This document shows positions 55,757-64,000 of a DNA stretch of 64,000 nucleotides, in pieces (positions within the stretch are counted from its first letter, which is position 1; the number at the start of each line of letters is the position of its first letter). The stretch comes from Vagococcus luciliae. GTDB lineage: Bacteria > Bacillota > Bacilli > Lactobacillales > Vagococcaceae. The position numbers and the translations under genes were made by a program. Below the pieces are notes generated by a model that saw nothing but the letters and a program-made list of their open reading frames with translations, searched no databases and was not told where the DNA came from. The DNA is taken from assembly GCF_024637875.1 (NCBI RefSeq), contig NZ_CP102451.1, positions 1,925,001-1,989,000 on the forward strand, written 5' to 3'.

Positions 55757-57601
55757 TTAAATACTTATCCCTGTCGAAAATTGACTATTATATAATTCAG
55801 CATAGAAACCGGCTTTTTCAAGTAATTGATCATGATTTCCCGTTTCAACGATGTCCCCTTGATCCATCACAATAATGTTATCTGCATCACGAATCGTTGA
55901 TAATCTGTGAGCCACAACAAAACTTGTACGACCTTCTAATAATCTATCCATTGCTTCTTGTATCAATATTTCAGTTCTTGTATCAACACTTGAAGTGGCT
56001 TCATCTAAAATCAAGACATCAGGATTAACTAAAAAAGCACGAGCTATAGTAATTAACTGTCTTTGGCCTTGAGAAATGTTTGAAGCATCTTCATTTAGCA
56101 CAGTGTCATACCCTTCAGGTAAACGGCGAACAAATTCATCAACACGTGCTGCTTTTGCTGCACGGATAACCTCTTCTTCACTGGCATCCATATTTCCATA
56201 ACGAATATTATCAAATATCGAACCAGTGAATAGCCAAGTATCTTGTAGTACCATTGAAAAATGAGAACGTAATGTTTCACGTCTTATATTTCTAGTGTCT
56301 TTTCCTTCATAAAGAATGGCACCACCTGAAACATCATAAAATCGTTCCAACAAATTAATAATAGTTGTTTTACCCGCTCCTGTTGGTCCAACAATTGCCA
56401 CTTTTTGCCCTTCGAATACATCAAGATTAAAATCTTTCATCAATAACTCACTATCATCGTACCCAAACGCCATATGTTGAAATGATACAACAGCATCAGT
56501 TGGTATAATATTTGTTTCATCTACTTCTACATTACTCATTTCTAACTCATCTAATACTTCAAAAATCCGTTCTGCTGAAGCAATAGTTGATTGAATTGTA
56601 TTCAACAAATTAGCCATTTGACTAAGGGGTTGTGCGAATTGATTCGTGTATTGCATAAATGCTTGAACATCCCCTAAAGGCATATTTCCATTTGCAACCT
56701 GTATCCCACCTAATACGGCGATAAACACATAACTAATATTTTTAACAAAGTTCATTAAAGGCATGATAATGGCCGAAATAAATTGTGATTTCCAACCAGA
56801 TTCATAAAGTTTTTCATTTTGAACTTCAAATACCTCAATATTTTCTTTTTCATGATTAAAACTTCTCACTACAGTGTGTCCACTATAGCTTTCTTCTATT
56901 TGATTGTTTAATAATCCCAAACTAGCTTGTTGTTTACCAAAATAGCGTTGAGATTTTGGTGCAATAATCATGGTAATGATTAAACTAAGTGGAACAGTTA
57001 ATGCTGCTACAATCGTTAATTTCCAACTAATTGTTAACATCATCCACAATACCCCAAAAAACATCAAAATACTAGTGACAAATTGTGTCAATGTTTGTTG
57101 AAGTGTTGTTGCAATGTTATCCATATCATTAATGGCACGTGACATGATATCCCCATTTGAATGAGTATCATAATAAGAAACAGGAACTCGGCCCATTTTT
57201 TCTTTAAATTCTTTTCTTAATTGATACACTGTTCGTTGAGAAATACGTGTCATAATAAACTGTTGCAGAAAACTAAAAATAGCAGAAGCAACATACATCG
57301 CTAGAACAATCATTAAAATACTAGCAATTTTATCAAAATCAATATTGATTTTTCCTACTTTTCCACCACTCATCATCGTTTGTTTGGCTCTCATTAATCC
57401 AGAAAAAATTTCAGTTGTTGCTTCCCCTAATATTTTAGGTGTACGAATTTGAAATATTGTTGAGGCAGTAGCTAACACAAACACTAATGCTATTAAATAC
57501 CATCGTTTTAACATATATGACATCAAACGTTTGGTTGTTTTCCAAAAATTCTTTGGTTTGGCTTTTTTTCCTTTTACTCCACCAGGTCCATGTTGTCTCA
57601 T
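55757..57601 (-). CDS. ABC exporter half-transporter (catalytic-site-intact partner)
   Basis: A 614-residue type-IV ABC exporter: membrane domain (about 30-340, with six helices) and ATPase domain (about 370-600). Walker A GPTGAGKTT, signature ISQGQRQL (in place of LSGGQ), Walker B VLILDEAT with its glutamate and H-loop AHRLST. Its start overlaps the TGA of the 572-residue partner (ATGA), so the two form a heterodimer like EfrAB, LmrCD or BmrCD. Drug or lipid export is likely. Controlled by the TetR protein upstream. Confidence 0.92.
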   Translation of the reverse strand: MRQHGPGGVKGKKAKPKNFWKTTKRLMSYMLKRWYLIALVFVLATASTIFQIRTPKILGEATTEIFSGLMRAKQTMMSGGKVGKINIDFDKIASILMIVLAMYVASAIFSFLQQFIMTRISQRTVYQLRKEFKEKMGRVPVSYYDTHSNGDIMSRAINDMDNIATTLQQTLTQFVTSILMFFGVLWMMLTISWKLTIVAALTVPLSLIITMIIAPKSQRYFGKQQASLGLLNNQIEESYSGHTVVRSFNHEKENIEVFEVQNEKLYESGWKSQFISAIIMPLMNFVKNISYVFIAVLGGIQVANGNMPLGDVQAFMQYTNQFAQPLSQMANLLNTIQSTIASAERIFEVLDELEMSNVEVDETNIIPTDAVVSFQHMAFGYDDSELLMKDFNLDVFEGQKVAIVGPTGAGKTTIINLLERFYDVSGGAILYEGKDTRNIRRETLRSHFSMVLQDTWLFTGSIFDNIRYGNMDASEEEVIRAAKAARVDEFVRRLPEGYDTVLNEDASNISQGQRQLITIARAFLVNPDVLILDEATSSVDTRTEILIQEAMDRLLEGRTSFVVAHRLSTIRDADNIIVMDQGDIVETGNHDQLLEKAGFYAELYNSQFSTGISI

Positions 57602-59316
57602 GCTATTTCCTCCTTACTCAACTGTGATGAAATGATTTCTTGATAAGTCTCGTTTGTTGCTTTTAAGTGTTGATGATCACCACGTCCTACCATCACACCA
57701 TCATCTAATACAAGAATGGTATCGGCATCCACTACTGTACTAATTCTCTGTGCGACAATCACGACTATTGATTCAGTAATGGATTCTTGTAATGCTTTTC
57801 TTAAAGCCGCATCTGTTTTGAAATCCAGTGCTGAAAACGAATCATCAAAGACATATACCGAAGCTTGTTTAATCAACGCTCTTGCTATACATAGTCGTTG
57901 TCTTTGTCCTCCAGAAAAATTTGTTCCACCTTGTTCTACTTTACTATCTAATCCATCAGGTAATTCAGACACAAACTCTTTAGCTTGAGCTATTTCTAAT
58001 GCTTGCCAAATCTCTTCTTCTGTTGCATTTTCTTTTCCATATTGCATATTTGACCGAATTGTTCCTGTAAATAACACTGCTTTTTGTGGAACAAAGCTAA
58101 CTTTTTCACGCAGTTCATGTTGTAACACATCTTTGACATTGCATTCATCAACAACTATTTCTCCTTCTGTTGTATCAAAAAAACGGGGAATTAAATTAAC
58201 AAGTGTTGACTTACCAGAACCGGTCCCACCAATAATCGCAACTGTGTCACCTTTTTTAGCGGTAAAATCAACACCAGATAGAGCGGGTTTTTCAGCACCG
58301 CTATAACTATAACTAACTTGTTTAAAAGCTAGTGAGCTATCATGACTAAATTCTTTTGGTGTATCAGGATTTTTAATATCATCCTTCATATCTAGTACTT
58401 CATTAATACGAACTGCTGAAGCTTGTGCACGAGGGACAAAAACAAAAATCATCGCCATCATGACAAAACTCATCAATATTTGCATGGCATACGTCATAAA
58501 TGCCATCATGTTCCCTACTTCAAGCGTTCCAGCCGCGATATTATGACCACCAAACCAAATAATTGAAACGTTTGTGACACTAATTATTAACGTAATCACT
58601 GGTAGTAGAAATGACATTAACGTATTTACTCTAATCGCAGTATTTGTATAATCTTTATTGGCATCATCAAAACGATTTTCTTCAAATTTTGTTTGATTAA
58701 ACGCACGGATAACACGAACACCTGTTAGTCCTTCACGAAATACTAAGTTCAATCTATCTGTTTTTTCTTGCAAACTTTTAAATAATGGAATAGCAAAATA
58801 CATTGTCACCCCAACAACCACAATAATTAATGGGATAACGTATAAGAAAATTTTTGTTAACTCTCTATCTCGATAAAACGCTAAAATACTTGCTCCAATT
58901 AATGTGATTGGTGCATTAATCATGATTCTTAAAAACATTTGACTAACCATTTGGATTTGATTGACATCATTAGTTGTTCTCGTAATTAATGATGCTGTTC
59001 CTATCTTGTCAAACTCGCGTTGAGAAGAATATTCTACTTTTTCATAAATCTCTGAACGCAATTGTTTTCCTAATTTTTGCGCTTGCCTTGTCGCAATAAA
59101 CGTATTAGCAATAGATGCTAATATACCTACAAAGGAGATACCAATCATCACAAACCCAACTTGCCAAATATACGAGATATCTCCTTTTGTTACTCCGTTA
59201 TCAATAATATTGGATGTTAATGTCGGCAAATATAAATCACTCGTAATTTGAATAACCATAAATAAAATGGCTCCCAATACAGCTGGTAGAGACATTCGCT
59301 TAATAATTCTTAACAT
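57598..59316 (-). CDS. ABC exporter half-transporter (degenerate ATPase site partner)
   Basis: The 572-residue half-transporter has six membrane helices (about 15-310) and an ATPase domain. Walker A GGTGSGKST and the consensus signature FSGGQRQR are intact, but the catalytic glutamate after Walker B is aspartate (VYVFDDSFSALD) and the H-loop histidine is glutamine (AQRIST). This fits heterodimeric exporters in which one ATP site is inactive. AGGAGG lies inside the end of the TetR gene. It is the first of the pair in the operon. Confidence 0.92.
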   Translation of the reverse strand: MLRIIKRMSLPAVLGAILFMVIQITSDLYLPTLTSNIIDNGVTKGDISYIWQVGFVMIGISFVGILASIANTFIATRQAQKLGKQLRSEIYEKVEYSSQREFDKIGTASLITRTTNDVNQIQMVSQMFLRIMINAPITLIGASILAFYRDRELTKIFLYVIPLIIVVVGVTMYFAIPLFKSLQEKTDRLNLVFREGLTGVRVIRAFNQTKFEENRFDDANKDYTNTAIRVNTLMSFLLPVITLIISVTNVSIIWFGGHNIAAGTLEVGNMMAFMTYAMQILMSFVMMAMIFVFVPRAQASAVRINEVLDMKDDIKNPDTPKEFSHDSSLAFKQVSYSYSGAEKPALSGVDFTAKKGDTVAIIGGTGSGKSTLVNLIPRFFDTTEGEIVVDECNVKDVLQHELREKVSFVPQKAVLFTGTIRSNMQYGKENATEEEIWQALEIAQAKEFVSELPDGLDSKVEQGGTNFSGGQRQRLCIARALIKQASVYVFDDSFSALDFKTDAALRKALQESITESIVVIVAQRISTVVDADTILVLDDGVMVGRGDHQHLKATNETYQEIISSQLSKEEIA

Positions 59317-59320
59317 AAGT

Positions 59321-59998
59321 CTATCCTCCTATTTTATCTTTCGTTACCCCGTGGGCAATCCAATTTAATTTCATATTAAATTCTGTTTTAACTCTTTCAA
59401 TATCAATTTCTTTACCCATTTGTTCTGAACGGTAAACTTCATTGATAGAAGCATGCATTGTATTAAACAATAAACGAAGTAATACTTTTAATTCTCTAAC
59501 ATTTGAAATAGCCAACGAAGAGTAATCAATCGTATTAATTAATTGTTCATACTTATGATAACGTTGTTTTTTACGACCCTTTAAATGTTGTACTGCTCTT
59601 CTTTCAGCGTCGAGTCCATCAAATATTTCACTAGAGCGCTTGTAATCCATATACATAAAAATATTTTTTAATAGTTTAGCATGTTGACTTTTTAATACTA
59701 AATGAATAAAGTAATCAAAAAATTCCTGCATGGTTAAAAATAAATTTCCTTTATTTTCTTTAAATAACTCCATAAATGTTGTTTCAGGTTCTTTCACCAA
59801 CATATCACAAATGTAGTAGAATACATCATCTTTATCTTCAAAGTATTGATAAAAACTCCCTCTAGGAATATCTGCATATTTCACAATATTGGCAATAGAC
59901 GATTGATGGATCGGTACAGAAGAAAATTCTTTTTCGCAAGCTTCAATAATTTTTTGTTGCTTCTCCTCTTCTAAACGAAAAAAAGTGGGTTTTGGCAT
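59321..59998 (-). CDS. TetR-family regulator of the ABC exporter
   Basis: A 225-residue TetR-like protein with the helix-turn-helix at about 25-50 (SSIANIVKYADIPRGSFYQYFEDKDDVFY). It is the first gene of the operon with the two ABC exporter genes, overlapping their ribosome site. Its promoter carries a double palindrome (60021-60057), so it probably represses the operon and itself. AAGGAG precedes the ATG at 59998. The inducer is not known. Confidence 0.9.
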   Translation of the reverse strand: MPKPTFFRLEEEKQQKIIEACEKEFSSVPIHQSSIANIVKYADIPRGSFYQYFEDKDDVFYYICDMLVKEPETTFMELFKENKGNLFLTMQEFFDYFIHLVLKSQHAKLLKNIFMYMDYKRSSEIFDGLDAERRAVQHLKGRKKQRYHKYEQLINTIDYSSLAISNVRELKVLLRLLFNTMHASINEVYRSEQMGKEIDIERVKTEFNMKLNWIAHGVTKDKIGG

Positions 59999-60020
59999 AG
60001 TGATTATCTCCTTACTTTTT

Positions 60021-60063
60021 TATGACATGCTGTCATTATATATGACAGCATGTCATAAATCAA
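60021..60063 (-). promoter_or_regulatory. TetR operator and promoter of the exporter operon
   Basis: The 16-base arms TATGACATGCTGTCAT (60021-60036) and ATGACAGCATGTCATA (60042-60057) are perfect inverted repeats with a 5-base spacer, and each arm contains its own TGACA-N3-TGTCA palindrome. On the minus strand TTGATT (60058-60063) and TATAAT (60035-60040) are 17 bases apart, so one arm fills the spacer and the other covers the start of transcription. This is a strong repressor-operator arrangement. Confidence 0.9.
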
Positions 60064-60149
60064 TTATAAACCCTTAATAAATTCAAATTAGTTTATTTAT
60101 CTTAACAGGTCATTTATACTTTAATTATTGATTAGTAAAGGAGTTTCAC

Positions 60150-61139
60150 ATGACAAACGAATTATATGATATTACCATTATTGGAGGAGGCCCAGCAGGT
60201 ATCTTTGCCTCTTTTTACGCAGGAATGCGTCAAGCCAAAACAAAAATTATTGAATCCTTGCCTCAACTTGGCGGACAACTTAGTTTACTCTATCCGGAAA
60301 AGCTCATTTACGATGTAGCAGGATTTCCAAATATAAAAGCTCAACAATTAGTCGATCAATTAGTTGAGCAAATCAAACCCTTTCATCACACGATTTGTTT
60401 AGATGAAGAAGTTTTAGATATAAAAAAAGAAGGTGACATCTTTAAACTCACAACAAAAAAAGAAACTCACTACTCGAAAACCGTTATTATCGCTGCTGGT
60501 AATGGGGCATTTCAACCAAAACGTTTAACGACTGAAGGTCATGAATTCTTTGAGGGAAATGGATTACACTACTTTGTCACTAACATGGAAAAATTTAGAG
60601 ACAAAGACATCATGATTTGTGGCGGAGGAGATTCAGCAGTAGATTGGGCATTAATGCTTGAAAAAATAGCTAAGTCAGTTATTTTAGTTCATCGCCGTCC
60701 AATCTTTCGCGCACACGAACATAGTATAGAGCTCTTAAAGCAATCGAGCGTTACCATCGAAACACCTTTCGTTATTCAAGAACTGCATGAAATTGATGGA
60801 ACATTAGGTGGTGTTACCTTATTCAATCCAAAAGAAGATCTTTCAAAAACATTTCATGTTTCGGATTTATTAGTTAATTACGGATTTTCTTCTTCACTAG
60901 GGCCAATAAAGAATTGGCCAATTGAATTAACACGTCAATCAATTGTAACGGATTCTGCCACTAGAACGTCTGTTGATGGTATTTTTGCGATTGGGGATAT
61001 CTCAACCTATGATGGAAAAGTTGAATTGATTGCAACAGGATTTGGTGAAGCGCCTATCGCTGTTAATCATGCAGTAAACCACATAAATCCTAAAGAACGT
61101 GTACAACCTATGCACAGTACAAGTTTATTTAAACAATAA
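60150..61139 (+). CDS. Ferredoxin-NADP+ reductase (thioredoxin-reductase-like type)
   Basis: The 329-residue flavoprotein is like thioredoxin reductase but lacks the CxxC pair, the mark of the YumC-type ferredoxin/flavodoxin-NADP reductase. FAD motif GGGPAGIFASFYAGMR (about 12-27), NADPH motif GGGDSAVDWAL and GDISTYDGKVELIATGFGEA are as expected. AAAGGAG precedes the ATG at 60150. It provides NADPH to flavodoxin or ferredoxin, for instance for redox enzymes. Confidence 0.92.
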   Translation: MTNELYDITIIGGGPAGIFASFYAGMRQAKTKIIESLPQLGGQLSLLYPEKLIYDVAGFPNIKAQQLVDQLVEQIKPFHHTICLDEEVLDIKKEGDIFKLTTKKETHYSKTVIIAAGNGAFQPKRLTTEGHEFFEGNGLHYFVTNMEKFRDKDIMICGGGDSAVDWALMLEKIAKSVILVHRRPIFRAHEHSIELLKQSSVTIETPFVIQELHEIDGTLGGVTLFNPKEDLSKTFHVSDLLVNYGFSSSLGPIKNWPIELTRQSIVTDSATRTSVDGIFAIGDISTYDGKVELIATGFGEAPIAVNHAVNHINPKERVQPMHSTSLFKQ

Positions 61140-61204
61140 TCATACTTGTTATAACTATTTTACTGGGTTATACTATGTAACAATACAATTAAGAAGGTGT
61201 AAAA

Positions 61205-61711
61205 ATGACGATAAAAAAAGAGACATTAAAGAAAATGTCTAGACAATTATTAATTGATCGTGGTGTCACTATTAAAGATATTGCAGAACTTGTTTATTTT
61301 CTACAAGAAAAATATGTACAAGATTTAACACTTGATATGTGTGTGGAAAACGTTGAGGCTGTTCTAAATAAACGCGAAGTTCAAAATGCTATCTTAACAG
61401 GAATTCAGTTAGATATCTCTGCTGAAAACCATCAAGTACTAGAACCTTTACAAGAAATTTTAGAAACAGATGAAGGCTTATACGGTATAGACGAAATTTT
61501 AGCTTTATCAATCGTTAATATCTATGGTTCAATTGGTTTTACTAACTATGGCTACATTGACAAAGTAAAACCAGGGATTTTAGAAACATTAAATTCACAT
61601 GAAGGCAATCAAGTTCATACTTTTTTAGATGATATCGTGGGAGCTATTGCTGCTGCCGCTGCTAGTCGCCTCGCCCATTCTGAACCTGATCGATTAAACG
61701 AAAACCAGTGA
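61205..61711 (+). CDS. Phosphatidylglycerophosphatase A family protein (YutG-like)
   Basis: A 168-residue protein of the PgpA-like family (YutG of Bacillus). It shows EGLYGIDEILALSIVNIYGSIGFTNYGYIDK and the helical DDIVGAIAAAAASRLAH at the end, typical of this short form. It lacks clear membrane helices. AAGAAGG precedes the ATG at 61205. True phosphatase activity in this soluble form is doubtful. The terminator overlaps its stop. Confidence 0.85.
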   Translation: MTIKKETLKKMSRQLLIDRGVTIKDIAELVYFLQEKYVQDLTLDMCVENVEAVLNKREVQNAILTGIQLDISAENHQVLEPLQEILETDEGLYGIDEILALSIVNIYGSIGFTNYGYIDKVKPGILETLNSHEGNQVHTFLDDIVGAIAAAAASRLAHSEPDRLNENQ

Positions 61712-61738
61712 TGCTTCTATGCATCACTGGTTTTTTTT
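61701..61738. terminator. Shared terminator of the PgpA-like and TIGR01906 genes
   Basis: A 14-bp stem AAAACCAGTGATGC/GCATCACTGGTTTT (61701-61714, 61721-61734) with eight Ts on the plus strand. It contains both stop codons. Confidence 0.9.
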
Positions 61739-62355
61739 AATTCCTTTTTTCCTTTAATAAGTAATATCATTAAAAATAAAATAAACAAAATAAAAAACAA
61801 AGTAAAACAATGGAAAAAATATTCTTGAGGCAGGACTAAAATAATAGGATCTGTCTCAGGGTAAAAAATCCAGGCATCGTTATTAAAGAAAACTTCATGA
61901 AATAAGACAAAGAATTGATTGAAAGCAACAATCATAAAAAAAGCCAACGCTCCTAAACTTAATAAAATACCTTGTATCATTGTATTAAGAGTCCATACCA
62001 TCTTATCTTTAAATAAACGATACAAATACCGTACACTTGGAACTAATGTTACCAATAAGATCGCATAGTTCAACTGAAATAATCGTTTCACTTCAACAAA
62101 ATGAAATGCCCCTTCAGATGAAGTTGGAAAATCTTTCATCGATAGTTTTTTTACCCAAAAGAAATTTAAATATCGCATCAAGTCATCATAATTAGATAAA
62201 ATGGTGTGTTTACTATACTCTGTGTATTCTGTAATACCTAAATAATGAATATCAAACACATATAACCATCTAGCATTAATTGTCAACGTAATCGCTAGAC
62301 TTAATAAAAATAGAATTAATATAACCCTGTTTACTATCTCCTTTGATTTTACCAC
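61717..62355 (-). CDS. TIGR01906 family integral membrane protein
   Basis: A 212-residue protein with membrane helices at about 8-28, 93-112, 125-147 and 180-202, and a long extracellular loop with TEYSKHTILSNYDDLMRYL and TSSEGAFHFVEVKRLF, features of TIGR01906 (DUF1461). It overlaps or nearly meets the YutF-like gene (three bases apart). The function is unknown, but it regularly accompanies YutF and YutD in Firmicutes. Confidence 0.85.
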   Translation of the reverse strand: MVKSKEIVNRVILILFLLSLAITLTINARWLYVFDIHYLGITEYTEYSKHTILSNYDDLMRYLNFFWVKKLSMKDFPTSSEGAFHFVEVKRLFQLNYAILLVTLVPSVRYLYRLFKDKMVWTLNTMIQGILLSLGALAFFMIVAFNQFFVLFHEVFFNNDAWIFYPETDPIILVLPQEYFFHCFTLFFILFILFLMILLIKGKKELKKTSDA

Positions 62356-62358
62356 TAG

Positions 62359-63123
62359 CTATACCTGCCATTCATCTAAAGAATCAATGACCTTTGTAGG
62401 AGCAATAGGAAGTGTTGCCACATCTTCTTTTTTTGTAAATCCTGTTAAGACTAATAATGTATCTATATCATTATCAATTCCTGCTCGGATATCTGTTTCA
62501 TAATTATCGCCCACCATCATGACTTCATTCGCAGCTAATTTTAACCGCTCTAAAGCTTTTTTCATCATAATTGCTTCTGGTTTCCCGATATAAGTTGCAC
62601 TTTTTTGTGTTGCTGTCTCAATTCCTGCAATCAAACTTCCAGCTCCTGGCATCAAACCACGATGGGTTGGAATATTCTTGTCAGGGTTTGTGCCAATAAA
62701 GTGTGCCCCTTTTTGAATAGCTAGTGTCGCAACTGCTAATTTTTCATAGGTTAAATCTGTATCAAGAGCCACAACCACATAATCAGGATGTTCCTCATCT
62801 AACACAAATCCTGAAGAAAAGATGGCCTCTTTTAATCCCTCTTCACCAATCACATACACTTTTTTTCCTAAACCCTTATCATTCATATAATCAACTGTAG
62901 CTAAACTTGCTGTGTATATGGTATCAGCAGAAACATCAATATCAAAAGAGTCTTGTAATCTTTTTTTTACCACATGGGGTGTCTTAGTTGTATTATTGGT
63001 TACAAATAAAAAAGGTATATTCTTTTCTTTTAGTCGATCAACAAATCGCTTACCAGCCTTAATTGGCTTGTCTCCTAAATAAATGGTGCCATCTAAATCT
63101 ATTAAATAGCCTTTATAAGTCAT
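62359..63123 (-). CDS. yutF: HAD-family phosphatase YutF (NagD-like, TIGR01457)
   Basis: The 254-residue HAD phosphatase has motif [12 protein letters not shown], motif II FVTNNTT, the lysine in [10 protein letters not shown] and motif [12 protein letters not shown], and the NagD-type cap. GGAG lies before the ATG at 63123. It sits in the YutD-YutF-TIGR01906 cluster. Sugar or nucleotide phosphates are likely substrates. The symbol follows the Bacillus homologue. Confidence 0.9.
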   Translation of the reverse strand: MTYKGYLIDLDGTIYLGDKPIKAGKRFVDRLKEKNIPFLFVTNNTTKTPHVVKKRLQDSFDIDVSADTIYTASLATVDYMNDKGLGKKVYVIGEEGLKEAIFSSGFVLDEEHPDYVVVALDTDLTYEKLAVATLAIQKGAHFIGTNPDKNIPTHRGLMPGAGSLIAGIETATQKSATYIGKPEAIMMKKALERLKLAANEVMMVGDNYETDIRAGIDNDIDTLLVLTGFTKKEDVATLPIAPTKVIDSLDEWQV

Positions 63124-63133
63124 TTTTTCTCTC

Positions 63134-63739
63134 CTAATCTTCTTTTTTCTTTATTTTAAAGTGACGTTCTTTAGTTCCTTCTTTACTTTTAGGTGGTTTA
63201 TTATTTTTTTTATTAGTCGATTGACTATTTTTTGATTGATTGCTTCCTTTAGGTTTTGTTTTTTTATTATTTTTAGCGTCATATTTTTTTTCACTAGTAT
63301 GTGCTTGGTTTTTATTTTTAGACGATTTAAAGCTGGAAGAACGACCCTTTCGTTTAAAATCTCCAATTTGCTCAATAACAAAATAGGCACATCCAAAATT
63401 ACAAAATTCATATAAGTAATCATTCAATGTATTAATTTTAGCATCAAGCGGTGCACTCTTAAAATCATCTTTAAAAAAACCACGCAATCTTAATTGATCA
63501 TAGCCCCAATCACCAACAATATAATCATATTTTGATAAAACATCATTATATCGTTTAATAACTGTTTCATAATCAAATCCATCTCGATATTCTTTTACCA
63601 ATCGATATGTCCCATCAGCTAATGGGAAAGAATCTGGATGATAATTTTCTAACATTTCCAAAAGAACTTCATCTACTTCTTCTGGCTGAACGTCGATATC
63701 TTCTACTTCTTCTAATTTTTTTATTTTTTTCGCCATCAT
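63134..63739 (-). CDS. YutD-family protein with a long basic tail
   Basis: The first 130 residues match the YutD family ([54 protein letters not shown]). The last 70 or so form a lysine/serine/asparagine-rich, low-complexity tail ([19 protein letters not shown]), probably disordered. GAGG precedes the ATG at 63739. The function is unknown; the tail suggests nucleic acid or membrane surface binding. Confidence 0.88.
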   Translation of the reverse strand: MMAKKIKKLEEVEDIDVQPEEVDEVLLEMLENYHPDSFPLADGTYRLVKEYRDGFDYETVIKRYNDVLSKYDYIVGDWGYDQLRLRGFFKDDFKSAPLDAKINTLNDYLYEFCNFGCAYFVIEQIGDFKRKGRSSSFKSSKNKNQAHTSEKKYDAKNNKKTKPKGSNQSKNSQSTNKKNNKPPKSKEGTKERHFKIKKKED

Positions 63740-63754
63740 TCTTACCTCTATCTT

Positions 63755-64000
63755 CTAATCATCATTTTGTTTATTTAAGTACATTGCCACACTATTCCTT
63801 AAAAAACTAGGTCCTAATATTTCAATCTTACCTGCTATTTCAATGGTAGGAAAAAATGGTATAAATGCTAAATGGTCAACTGTCACAAAACTATAATATC
63901 TATCCATTTCAATTGGTTTCCCTAACCAAAATCCTTCATGTATTTTTTCATTATAATTAAAGCCATCATACCATATTTCACCAAAATATTTTCCTCTAAA
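63755..64000 (-). CDS. Bifunctional metallophosphatase/5'-nucleotidase, C-terminal part (YunD-like)
   Basis: The minus strand reads through 81 codons to a TAG at 63755-63757; the rest lies beyond the window. It contains WLGKPIEMDRYYSFVTVDHL and FIPFFPTIEIAGKIEILGPS, which resemble the C-terminal domain of YunD-type 5'-nucleotidases (GKP, Y-V-VDM-F..FFP). The order YunD, YutD, YutF, TIGR01906 in related genomes supports it. The frame is open from the edge. Confidence 0.7.
   Translation of the reverse strand, partial: FRGKYFGEIWYDGFNYNEKIHEGFWLGKPIEMDRYYSFVTVDHLAFIPFFPTIEIAGKIEILGPSFLRNSVAMYLNKQNDD

Noticed and set aside
1-64000. CRISPR array, prophage or tRNA genes
   Set aside because: No regularly spaced repeats, phage structural genes or cloverleaf sequences were recognised on either strand.

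Overview
The window is low-GC, densely packed Firmicute DNA with strong AGGAGG-type ribosome binding sites, ATG/GTG/TTG starts and hairpin-plus-T-run terminators. The gene set points to Lactobacillales, most likely the Enterococcaceae (Enterococcus or Vagococcus-like): a sigma-54/ManR mannose PTS of the enterococcal mpt type, MurT/GatD, an EbsA-like protein beside an RNase H, heterodimeric ABC exporters, and the YunD-YutD-YutF-TIGR01906 cluster. This assignment is inference from gene content; there is no rRNA, tRNA, phage, insertion sequence or CRISPR array that I can see.

Layout. 1-1105: end of a FetA-like ATPase and its FetB permease. 1157-1714: a resolvase-like protein that has lost most catalytic arginines. 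1715-2300: AT-rich intergenic DNA ending in a candidate small RNA. 2301-10461 (minus): a seven-gene operon for a pyruvate-dehydrogenase-type 2-oxoacid dehydrogenase (E3, a PTS-EIIC-like membrane protein, E1 alpha, E1 beta, E2) ending in phosphotransbutyrylase and butyrate kinase, so acyl-CoA can be turned into ATP. A LysR regulator diverges from it across a cre site and is followed by a D-2-hydroxyacid dehydrogenase. 12931-19052: oligopeptide transporter oppA, oppBCDF, interrupted by a small membrane protein gene on the other strand. 19282-26005: mannose PTS (IIB, IIAB, IIC, IID, ManO) with a textbook sigma-54 promoter and its activator ManR.

26167-39641: an exported fumarate-reductase-like flavoprotein; an Mga-like regulator; a small coiled-coil protein and a lipoprotein; a glutamate decarboxylase acid-resistance operon (gadC, a YhgE/Pip membrane protein, gadB); a second Mga-like regulator; and a LysR/YeiH divergent pair. 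39688-41679: nicotinamidase, MTA/SAH nucleosidase, a 56-residue membrane protein and an ADP-ribose pyrophosphatase, which together look like nucleotide and NAD salvage. 41863-44738: XpaC/TelA, PerR and signal peptidase II.

44930-64000: cold shock protein, EbsA-like protein, RNase H, cardiolipin synthase, KtrB-type potassium channel subunit, MurT/GatD (lipid II amidation), alanine dehydrogenase, mannose-6-phosphate isomerase, a beta-lactamase-fold hydrolase, a two-domain VOC protein, a TetR-controlled heterodimeric ABC exporter with a double palindromic operator, ferredoxin-NADP reductase, a PgpA-family protein, and the TIGR01906/YutF/YutD/YunD cluster, whose last gene runs off the window. Convergent genes often share one bidirectional terminator that overlaps their stop codons.

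No wholly new system is proven here. The most unusual pieces are the PDH-type complex wired to ptb-buk with an orphan EIIC-like membrane protein, the candidate C-rich small RNA next to it, the catalytically depleted recombinase, and the gad operon with a Pip-type protein inside it between two Mga-like regulators.
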